NCBI RefSeq assembly: GCF_003144325.1
Contig: NZ_PENS01000004.1
Span: 124,001 to 188,000, forward strand
Length of the DNA stretch: 64,000 nucleotides
From: Proteus terrae
GTDB taxonomy: Bacteria > Pseudomonadota > Gammaproteobacteria > Enterobacterales > Enterobacteriaceae
Direction: 5' to 3'
Position numbers and translations under genes: made by a program. The notes under the pieces were generated by a model, which was given only the letters and a program-made list of their open reading frames with translations, did not search any database and had not been told where the DNA came from. Positions 37,202 through 44,558 of the stretch are shown piece after piece. Each line of letters begins with the position of its first letter. Position 1 is the first letter of the stretch.

Positions 37202-38127
37202 TATCTCCTTAACCGTGGATCAGTCATCATTTGAATAACGTCCATCAGAAAATTAAAAAAGAGAAATAACAGTGACATTAATAAAATATAGGCTTGTATC
37301 ATCGGATAATCACGACCAAATATAGCACTGATACATAGTCGTCCTATTCCCGGCCAAGCAAAAATATTTTCAATCACCACCGTACCAGCGATAAGCTTTG
37401 GAATGCTCATTCCCAATGCCGTTAAACTAGAATACAACGAATTACGCAAAATATGGCGACGTAAAATAAGGTTATCGGGTAATCCTCGCGCTTTGGCATA
37501 AAAGACATAAGGCTGATGCCATTGATTTAACATCGCACCCCGTAATAACCGTAAATAAGTACCGATATACCCTAAAGAGAGTGCCAATGCAGGCAAAATA
37601 ACAGACTGTGGCGATAACATCCCGCTGACAGGCAACCAATCTAAATAAACAGCGACTCCCCAAATTAAAAGCAACCCTAACCAGTAATTAGGAATTGCCG
37701 TTAAAATAAACACAATGAAACGAATGCATTTATCCGTAAAACTTTGAGGTTTAGCCACACACCATAATGCTAAAGGTAATGCCAGAATAATCGTAAAGAA
37801 TAGCGCCGTTGAGGCTAACCAAAGTGTTGGCGGTAATGCTCTTAGCATCTCTTGAATAACAGGGGTTCTTGTAAGAAAAGAAGTACCAAAATCGAGTTGT
37901 AAACCTGACATTAACCATAAAAAGTAACGCGTGAAAAAAGGTTTATCTAACCCTAACTCATGGCGCATACCTTCAATGGCTTCGGGTGTTGGTACTATTT
38001 CATTGACGCGTAACGCGACTTCCGCGGGATCAGATGGGGCTAACTCCAACAGAATAAAGGCTATAAATGAAATCATTAGTGCCAGTGGGAAGATAGCCAG
38101 CACTCTCCAGAATATATAACGTAGCAT
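37201..38127 (-). CDS. nikB: Nickel ABC transporter permease (NikB-like)
   Basis: 308-residue permease of the DppB/NikB type. The LAPSDPAEVALRVNEIVPTPEAIEGM loop after the first helix and FTRYFLWLMSGLQLDFGTSFLTRTPV are family hallmarks; the EAA loop is KARGLPDNLILRRHILRNSL. It forms a heterodimer with NikC. A hairpin separates it from nikA. Confidence 0.9.
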   Translation of the reverse strand: MLRYIFWRVLAIFPLALMISFIAFILLELAPSDPAEVALRVNEIVPTPEAIEGMRHELGLDKPFFTRYFLWLMSGLQLDFGTSFLTRTPVIQEMLRALPPTLWLASTALFFTIILALPLALWCVAKPQSFTDKCIRFIVFILTAIPNYWLGLLLIWGVAVYLDWLPVSGMLSPQSVILPALALSLGYIGTYLRLLRGAMLNQWHQPYVFYAKARGLPDNLILRRHILRNSLYSSLTALGMSIPKLIAGTVVIENIFAWPGIGRLCISAIFGRDYPMIQAYILLMSLLFLFFNFLMDVIQMMTDPRLRR

Positions 38128-38142
38128 AAGGTTTGATCAGCG

Positions 38143-38164
38143 TGGCTCGTTAATATTACGAGCC
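38143..38164 (-). terminator. Hairpin between nikA and nikB
   Basis: TGGCTCGT and ACGAGCCA form a perfect 8-bp stem with a six-base loop, without a clear T-run. It probably sets nikA expression above the membrane genes. Confidence 0.72.
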
Positions 38165-38198
38165 ATGCTTATTTTAGTTAATCCCATCGATGCATTAA

Positions 38199-39773
38199 TT
38201 AAGGCTTAAAGCGCATCTTTTCAAACGGTATTTCATATTGAGATGGATTAAAGCCCACATTTTCTAATTCACTACGATGGATAGCTTTGGTACGTGAATA
38301 AGTTAATGGAATATAAACTGCTTGCTCTGCTAATGAGGTAAACAAGGTTTTATATAATTCCTGACGACGTGCTTCATTAGGTGTAATTAATAACTCACCA
38401 ATCATTGCATCCAATTGAGCTTTATTTGCCAATCCTTTTTGCCCTTGATAATCCGCGTGAGCAGGTATTCTAAATGATGAAACAAACGAAGCCGGATCGT
38501 AAGGTGTTCCCCATGAGAGCGAATATTGCAAATCGAAATCACCATTTTTTTGTCTATCTAAATAGGCTTGTTTTTCTTCACCTAAAATAGTTAAGCCGAC
38601 ACCAATCTTTTTAAAGTCATCTTGAATAAGTTCAGCTATCTCTTTCTCAACAGCATTATTTACATTATAAGAGAGTAATAACTGTAATTTCTCACCTTGC
38701 TTCTCACGGATAGTCTTACCTTTTGGTAATACCCAACCTTCAGCCTCTAATAGATCAGCCGCTTTTGTAGGGCGATAAATATAGGTTGGCGAAGCAAAAT
38801 CACAGTAAGGCACACTTCGCGCCATTAAAGTATCAGCAACTTTTTCGCTACCTGCTAAAATACCTTGTGCAATTCCTTCTTTATCGACCGCATATTGCAA
38901 TGCTTGGCGTACTTTTTGGCTGGATGTCATTGCACGGCTACTATTGAGCACAATGGCACGAGACGCGATCGGTGCACTCATTTCAGTTTTGAATTTATCT
39001 GATGCCATAAGAGCTTCAAATGAATCCATATCTAACATGTCGCCATCTGCACCAAAAATAAGCTGAATATCCCCCTTTTGCAGAGAAAGTAACATAGTTT
39101 GTCTATCGGGGATCACTCTCCATATCACACCATTTAATACTGGCTTCTCTCCCCAATAGTTGGGATTAACTTTAAACTCAGCATATTGGTCTTTTTTATG
39201 CTCAGTTAATATCCAAGGCCCTGTGCCCACATAGTTCGTAACACCTGTTTTGGTTTTGCCATTAATAAAAGAATTCGGCGAAATAAAACGGAATGGGCGA
39301 GTTAAACCTAATTCCGTTAATGTTGGGTAGTAAGGATTTTTTAGATTTAATTTAACAGTGAATTCATCAACAATTTCAACGCTATCAATCTGACGAACTA
39401 ACTCTAACCACGCATGACGTTCATAGTTGTCTAGTACCGCCTCAATGTTTAGTTTTACTGCTTTAGCATTAAAGGGCTCACCATCACTAAACTTCACATC
39501 ATGGCGTAAAAAGAAAGTGTAGCTCTTTCCATCAGGAGAAATATCCCAACGCTCCGCTAAATAAGGTGCAACGCCTTTTTCGGTATTTAATACAAGGGAT
39601 TCAAATACCATGTTTTGAGCTGCCATCTCACCAGAGTAGAGATGCGGGTTGATATCACGAATATCTTTTGTGCTGGCATAATCCAACATATTATTACTTT
39701 TGTCTGCTAATGCAGGAAAAGCACATGCCAGTGTTAATAATAGCGTTGGGAACACTGAAAGTAAGGGCTTCAC
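38199..39773 (-). CDS. nikA: Nickel-binding periplasmic protein (NikA-like)
   Basis: 524-residue SBP_bac_5 receptor with signal peptide (cut after PALA, residue 23). Strongly similar to E. coli NikA in DINPHLYSGEMAAQNMVFE, LRHDVKFSDGEPFNA, RHAWLELVRQIDSVE, TGPWILTEHKKDQY and SSFRIPAHADYQ. By my count the histidine of the last motif is His416 of the mature protein, equal to the Ni-binding His416 of E. coli NikA. The natural ligand is probably a nickel-histidine or similar chelate. A peptide or other metallophore ligand is possible but less likely. Confidence 0.88.
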   Translation of the reverse strand: MKPLLSVFPTLLLTLACAFPALADKSNNMLDYASTKDIRDINPHLYSGEMAAQNMVFESLVLNTEKGVAPYLAERWDISPDGKSYTFFLRHDVKFSDGEPFNAKAVKLNIEAVLDNYERHAWLELVRQIDSVEIVDEFTVKLNLKNPYYPTLTELGLTRPFRFISPNSFINGKTKTGVTNYVGTGPWILTEHKKDQYAEFKVNPNYWGEKPVLNGVIWRVIPDRQTMLLSLQKGDIQLIFGADGDMLDMDSFEALMASDKFKTEMSAPIASRAIVLNSSRAMTSSQKVRQALQYAVDKEGIAQGILAGSEKVADTLMARSVPYCDFASPTYIYRPTKAADLLEAEGWVLPKGKTIREKQGEKLQLLLSYNVNNAVEKEIAELIQDDFKKIGVGLTILGEEKQAYLDRQKNGDFDLQYSLSWGTPYDPASFVSSFRIPAHADYQGQKGLANKAQLDAMIGELLITPNEARRQELYKTLFTSLAEQAVYIPLTYSRTKAIHRSELENVGFNPSQYEIPFEKMRFKP

Positions 39774-39784
39774 GTTATTCTCCT

Positions 39785-40570
39785 TTAATTATCTATTCTT
39801 TGTTTTTGTGCGTGGATCATAAACATCGGTGTTGAACCATAATTGATTTTTTCTTCTTCGTTCCACACGAAATCACCAATACGAGTATCTATCATATATC
39901 GACTAAAACCGATTTCTAACAGGGTGTTTATATCCCATTGCGGACGTTTAATTTGACTTAATGGTAATTGGCGAGCAATTCGTTCCATCTCTTTGGTATC
40001 TGTATTGACGTAGTGATCTTCAACTTGCTTTTCAATTGAACGCTCTCTATCCGCCACAAAACCTTGCCAGTAGCTTTCATCAAAGAGATGTAAATACCAG
40101 TTAGCATCGAAATTAATTAAACTACCACCCGGTTTTAATACTCGAAACCACTCCGAATACGCTTTTTGAGGTGCTTTTAAATTCCATGTCACGTTACGAC
40201 TGACCACTAAATCGAATTGTTCACTGGCAAAAGGCAATTGGTGTACATCACCGCGAACAAATTGAATATTTGCTTTGTGCGTTTGCGCATTTTGTTTGGC
40301 TTCCAGCAACATGCCTTCCGTTGCATCAATTGCCGTAACCTCATGACCTGATAACGCTAATAAAATGGCAAAAAAACCAGGCCCCGTTCCAATATCAAGC
40401 ACTTTTAAGGTTTCACCTACTTTGGTATGCCCCAATAATAGATGACGCCATTTCTGTTGTTTCTCGCTCAGCAATTCCTGTTGATTCGACTCACTATAAC
40501 TTTCAGCTCGGATATTCCAGTAGCGAGTTACATCATTAAGTAATTGGTTATTATTTATTTTATTTGTCAT
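39785..40570 (-). CDS. Class I SAM-dependent methyltransferase leading the nickel operon
   Basis: 261-residue cytosolic enzyme. SAM-binding motif I is VLDIGTGPGFFAILLA (about residues 58-73), the acidic residue is in VTAID, and motif IV is in FDLVVSRNVTWNL. The substrate is unknown. It ends 11 bases before nikA and is the first gene of the operon, so it is coexpressed with nickel uptake. It may modify a nickel chelator or respond to metal stress; this is inference only. Confidence 0.82.
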   Translation of the reverse strand: MTNKINNNQLLNDVTRYWNIRAESYSESNQQELLSEKQQKWRHLLLGHTKVGETLKVLDIGTGPGFFAILLALSGHEVTAIDATEGMLLEAKQNAQTHKANIQFVRGDVHQLPFASEQFDLVVSRNVTWNLKAPQKAYSEWFRVLKPGGSLINFDANWYLHLFDESYWQGFVADRERSIEKQVEDHYVNTDTKEMERIARQLPLSQIKRPQWDINTLLEIGFSRYMIDTRIGDFVWNEEEKINYGSTPMFMIHAQKQRIDN

Positions 40571-40982
40571 CAGAAACCTGCTGTTATATCAACGTAAAGA
40601 GAGGAATAAATTCCCCTAAAAGCGAATGATTTGGCTATTTTTTAGTGTGGGTAACATACCCTGTAACCCCAAGATGCTCTATGTGCTATATCAATATTCA
40701 CCAGTACTCAATAAGGAAGATCTGCCAATTTGCGATCTCCCTCTTTAACATAAATGCGTCATCCTAATGGGTGTAAAGATAAATAAGCAAATGGATTATT
40801 TTCCCTGTTAAAATAGAGAAATAAATTGAGCGAATTTAGAAATAAAAAGTAATTCTGTCTTATATTAAAAAAGTGAGCGCTTTAATTTCACCTTTTTTAT
40901 AAAACCGTTATAGTCAATAATATTACTATCTTAAATTTCTTTCTTTAAACGAATATAGCCGTCACATAAGGCTCTCGAAAAT
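40571..40982. other. Divergent promoter region of the methyltransferase-nik operon and the vWA gene
   Basis: 412 bases, AT-rich. An inverted repeat AAAAAAGTGA / TCACCTTTTTT spans about 40867-40898 and may form a hairpin. I looked for the NikR pattern GTATGA-N16-TCATAC and found no convincing match. No open frame of note. Confidence 0.55.
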
Positions 40983-42500
40983 ATGAATCGAATCTCACGA
41001 TTAACGGCTGATATTACCCGCGCCGATTTTGCCTTAACGCATCAACAGCAATTACTTCAATTGCTGACTCAACATTTTCCGACTAAGTACCGCTCTCTAT
41101 TTGCAATGCCAGAGAAAAAATCGGATGACGTGGTGGAGTGGTATTCTCCAGTTTCTGGTAATCCTGTCGCTTTAACATCGTTACAAGGACAAGAACAACA
41201 AGAAATAAGACGTATTTTAGATGAACGCCTTAACGATATTAAAACGCAAACGGCACTATTAGCATCACAAAATAGGATCACGGATGAAGAGCGCCATCTT
41301 TTAGATACGGCATCAACGCTTCCTGATAGCGAGAGTGTCTATGTTATTAATGGACAGCCCGTTATTACATGGTGGCCACGCACCACACCATTGCCCCCCC
41401 CTATTGCACAAGTTACTGCGGGTGCAAGTGCCGCGGCTGCGGGTGCCGCACTTGCCGATGTGCCCGCCAAAACACGTAATCGCTGGCTACGTTGGTTATT
41501 ACTGCTGTTATTCTTACTGTTTTTGGTCTTACTGGCATCTTGGCTAAAAGGCTGTTTTGATCCGAAAGTGGTTCCTCCTGTGATTGAAGAGAAACCAGCC
41601 GTTGTCATACCGCCAAAACCAGAACCTATCCCTGAGCAAGAGCCTATTCCTGAACCCGTTCCAGAGCCTGTACCGGAGCCAGAGCCTATCCCAGAACCTG
41701 TACCAGAACCGGCTCCAGTACCTGCGCCTAAACCTGTGCCAGTGAAAAAACTCACGCCACTAGAAGCTTGTGTGCAAGATGAACTGAAAAAATCGGGTGT
41801 GACAGAGAAAACAGCAAATGCAACCTGTGAAAATCGCTTAGCCAGTAAAATAAAGCAAATGTGCCCAGCTGAACGTCCACCAGAGTTAGCACCTCAAGTG
41901 ATCATTATTTTTGATGCTTCAGGCTCAATGGCATTGAGTATGAGTTTAACGGAAGACGATTTAGACTTTATTTCAAGCACAGGAAAACTGTTCGCGGGCT
42001 ATGATGCAGAACCTCGTCGTATCACCGTGGCAAGAAATGCAGCAACAAAAATTATTAATAGCATTCCTTCTGATATGAAGGTCACCACGGTTGTGGCATC
42101 AGACTGCGGTGTAGTGAAATCAAGTCCAGCTTATGGCGGTAATGAACGCTCAAAATTGCTTAACTACATTAAACGTATTGAACCTGATAGTGGTACACCG
42201 TTAGCCGAATCTATTCAACGAGCTGGCTCTCTCATCAAGGGCAACAATCGTGACACGATTATTGTCTTGTTATCTGATGGGTTAGAATCATGCGATCAAG
42301 ATCCATGCGCAGCAGCACGTACATTAAAACGCGCTCACCCTCGTGCCGTCATTAATGTGGTTGATATTTTAGGTACAGGTGCAGGTAACTGTGTGGCGAG
42401 TACCACTGGTGGAAAAGTCTTCACGGCGCGTAATGCTAATGAAGTTACTTTAATGACTCGAAAAGCGATTGAAGATTATATTCCAAAGAACTGTAAATAA
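40983..42500 (+). CDS. Membrane-anchored von Willebrand factor A protein with Pro/Glu-rich stalk
   Basis: 505 residues in four parts: a cytosolic N-terminal domain (1-167) with WYSPVSGNPV and VYVINGQPVITWW; one membrane helix (about 168-192); a TonB-like P-E-P repeat stalk (about 200-255); and a periplasmic vWA domain whose MIDAS starts with FDASGSMAL. Several cysteines in the last part suggest disulfides. The N-terminal domain is shared with the SrfA-like protein downstream, so the two are paralogous in part. It probably reaches across the periplasm. It has its own terminator, so it is a unit apart from srfABC. Confidence 0.82.
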   Translation: MNRISRLTADITRADFALTHQQQLLQLLTQHFPTKYRSLFAMPEKKSDDVVEWYSPVSGNPVALTSLQGQEQQEIRRILDERLNDIKTQTALLASQNRITDEERHLLDTASTLPDSESVYVINGQPVITWWPRTTPLPPPIAQVTAGASAAAAGAALADVPAKTRNRWLRWLLLLLFLLFLVLLASWLKGCFDPKVVPPVIEEKPAVVIPPKPEPIPEQEPIPEPVPEPVPEPEPIPEPVPEPAPVPAPKPVPVKKLTPLEACVQDELKKSGVTEKTANATCENRLASKIKQMCPAERPPELAPQVIIIFDASGSMALSMSLTEDDLDFISSTGKLFAGYDAEPRRITVARNAATKIINSIPSDMKVTTVVASDCGVVKSSPAYGGNERSKLLNYIKRIEPDSGTPLAESIQRAGSLIKGNNRDTIIVLLSDGLESCDQDPCAAARTLKRAHPRAVINVVDILGTGAGNCVASTTGGKVFTARNANEVTLMTRKAIEDYIPKNCK

Positions 42501-42526
42501 TGATTGATTACGGTTTCTAATATTTA

Positions 42527-42566
42527 ATTCACCCTCTTTGGTTTCACATTGAGGGTGAATTTTTCA
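42527..42566 (+). terminator. Terminator of the vWA gene
   Basis: ATTCACCCTC and GAGGGTGAAT form a perfect 10-bp stem with a 14-base loop, followed by TTTTTC. Confidence 0.88.
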
Positions 42567-42691
42567 CGTATTACGTGTATTTTATTATTATATTGGCACT
42601 GACAAACTCTATATCTTATCTATTTAAGACCATTCCTTAATTGCCTGTTTTTTTCTTTTCTCATTCTCTCATTATTCAGAATAAACCTATT

Positions 42692-42709
42692 TTGTGATTA
42701 TAATCACAA
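42692..42709. promoter_or_regulatory. Perfect CRP-site palindrome upstream of srfABC
   Basis: TTGTGATTATAATCACAA is fully symmetric and contains exact TGTGA-N6-TCACA. It is about 360 bases before srfA in a 570-base gap (42501-43070) that otherwise shows only AT-rich sequence and the preceding terminator, so the srf promoter may be far upstream of the start codon or a longer leader may exist. Confidence 0.75.
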
Positions 42710-43070
42710 CGATGAGATGATCATCAATAGTTTATTCTTTTATAATTTGTCTTTTTTTTCTTCTATTTCATTATTTTTTAATGTAAAAGCCAATATATCG
42801 GTGATTTAATCCATGTATTTAAGAAAATATAGCGCAACCTGTAATGTCATTATTTAATTATGATAATCGTCATCTTAATATTCCCCCTTTCACTCAAGAA
42901 AAATAAAAAATCCTTTAATAATAATCAGTTAATTAACTCTAAATAATCCGCTAGATAGACACCCAATTTCTGATAATATAAAATGAATATAAATTTTATA
43001 TCTTTATTTTTAGCCTTAAAGCCTATTTACGGATAAGCCAACTTACCCATAGATAATCTTGCCTAGCGGA

Positions 43071-44555
43071 ATGATCGTCGTGAATAAAGCATTCTTACGA
43101 AGTGGTAAATTAGAAAGTTACCTCCCTATGGGAGAAAATGGACAGGCTGTTTATATCTCTGCTCTGCAGCTACGTGAAACCCTGCGTTTAAGAGGAAAGG
43201 CTCATATTTCTCAATGTCTTGCTATTCCTCAACCAAATGAAACTGGCGAGCGCATTGACTGGTATTCACCGATTGATGGCTCTGTTATTCCTTGGTCTGC
43301 GGCTTCAGAAAAAGAACGCACCGCCGCTTATGCGCGACTGAAAAAGAATCAAGATGATTTAATCGCCTTTAGTGAACAAGAACAGCAAAGGGCTGGAAGT
43401 AAAGAAAGTCAGCTTTTTGGTGCCCTGCTCAGCAAAACTATCCAATTTCCTGACGAAAACCATATTTTTATTGTTGATGGCCAACCTATTATTACCTTCT
43501 GGGGTTTTGTCAGTGCTAATCAACAACTTAGGGTTGATCCTGTTGCTTGTTTAAAACCTGCTGTAGCGCCAATCGCACCAACATCAACCGTAGCTCCACC
43601 AGTGCAAGAAAAAGTCATTATTACTGACACTAAGCGCCCTTGGTGGCGTTTCTTATGGTGGCTGTTACCTCTATTATTACTTCTACTCGCAATTTTCTTC
43701 TTAAGAGGCTGTTTTTCAACGCCAGCACTGCCTACAGTTGATATTAAAACGCCAGATATTGAAGTGTCTAAATTGCCCGAACCTACGCTTGAAAAGCCCA
43801 AAGTCCCCACGGTGGTGACTCATGACCATACCGTTGGTATACCAACAGGTACAGTTCACACAGGAACATTAGGCACCGTTGATGCCAATGGGAATGTGAT
43901 TAATGGCACTGATGGGAACGGCACAGTAATTGATCCTAATACTGGTTTACCTGTGGTTGATCCTCAAATAGATAATAACCAAGGTGCTTTACCTGAAGGC
44001 GCAACGCCCGACAATGCACAAAAACCGAATGTACCTCCTGTTGATCCCGCAACACAAAATGAGCAACCGAAAACAGATACTCCTCAAAACGCAGGGAATG
44101 AGAACAACACGGCTAACCCTCCTGTTGATCCCAATGCACCACCAGATGTCACGCCACCAGCTACGGCTGATAACACAACACCACTGACTATCCCTGCAAA
44201 TGCGTTAGCCAATGGCTCAACCCAATTCCTTAATGGCCAATGGAAAGCAGGTGCAGGTATTCAAGATCAAAAAACAGGTAAACCACTGAGCCTGAACTAT
44301 CAATTAGATAATGGTAAAGGACAAGTCGTCATGACACGCAGTGATGGCGTGACCTGTAAAGCCCCTGTGAACGCAGCCGTCAATCAAGGTGGCCTGAATA
44401 TAGATAACCAAGGTCAGGCTCTGTGTAGTGATGGCTCAAACTATTTGATGCCAAATATTATTTGCCAACCAGGAAGCCAAAATATTGCTGATTGCCAAGG
44501 GAAATATGAGAACAGTCAGCCATTCCCATTATCAATGAAGCGGGAGAATAATTAA
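43071..44555 (+). CDS. srfA: SrfA-like membrane-anchored protein
   Basis: About 494 residues, first gene of the srf run. The N-terminal cytosolic domain (1-190) shares WYSPIDGSVIPW and IFIVDGQPIITFW with the vWA protein upstream; one membrane helix follows (WWRFLWWLLPLLLLLLAIFF), then a Thr/Pro/Asn/Gly-rich stalk of about 170 residues and a small C-terminal domain with three cysteines. The name follows position ahead of srfB/srfC. The start is uncertain (TTG 43059, ATG 43071, GTG 43080); none has a strong ribosome site. In Salmonella the srf genes are SsrB-regulated; the molecular role is unknown. Confidence 0.75.
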   Translation: MIVVNKAFLRSGKLESYLPMGENGQAVYISALQLRETLRLRGKAHISQCLAIPQPNETGERIDWYSPIDGSVIPWSAASEKERTAAYARLKKNQDDLIAFSEQEQQRAGSKESQLFGALLSKTIQFPDENHIFIVDGQPIITFWGFVSANQQLRVDPVACLKPAVAPIAPTSTVAPPVQEKVIITDTKRPWWRFLWWLLPLLLLLLAIFFLRGCFSTPALPTVDIKTPDIEVSKLPEPTLEKPKVPTVVTHDHTVGIPTGTVHTGTLGTVDANGNVINGTDGNGTVIDPNTGLPVVDPQIDNNQGALPEGATPDNAQKPNVPPVDPATQNEQPKTDTPQNAGNENNTANPPVDPNAPPDVTPPATADNTTPLTIPANALANGSTQFLNGQWKAGAGIQDQKTGKPLSLNYQLDNGKGQVVMTRSDGVTCKAPVNAAVNQGGLNIDNQGQALCSDGSNYLMPNIICQPGSQNIADCQGKYENSQPFPLSMKRENN

Positions 44556-44558
44556 TTC

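Noticed and set aside
40571-40982. Possible NikR operator upstream of the methyltransferase-nik operon
   Set aside because: No pair of GTATGA/TCATAC-like halves at the right spacing was found.
41600-41745. Tandem repeats that might be a CRISPR or VNTR array
   Set aside because: Repeats are 6-12 bases, in frame and code for P-E-P units; no spacer structure.
41339-41755. 138-residue Gly/Ser-rich open frame on the minus strand
   Set aside because: It is the antisense shadow of the Pro/Glu repeat in the vWA gene; no ribosome site and low complexity only.
43520-43810. 96-residue minus-strand open frame in srfA
   Set aside because: Antisense to the SrfA helix and stalk region; composition explained by the coding strand.
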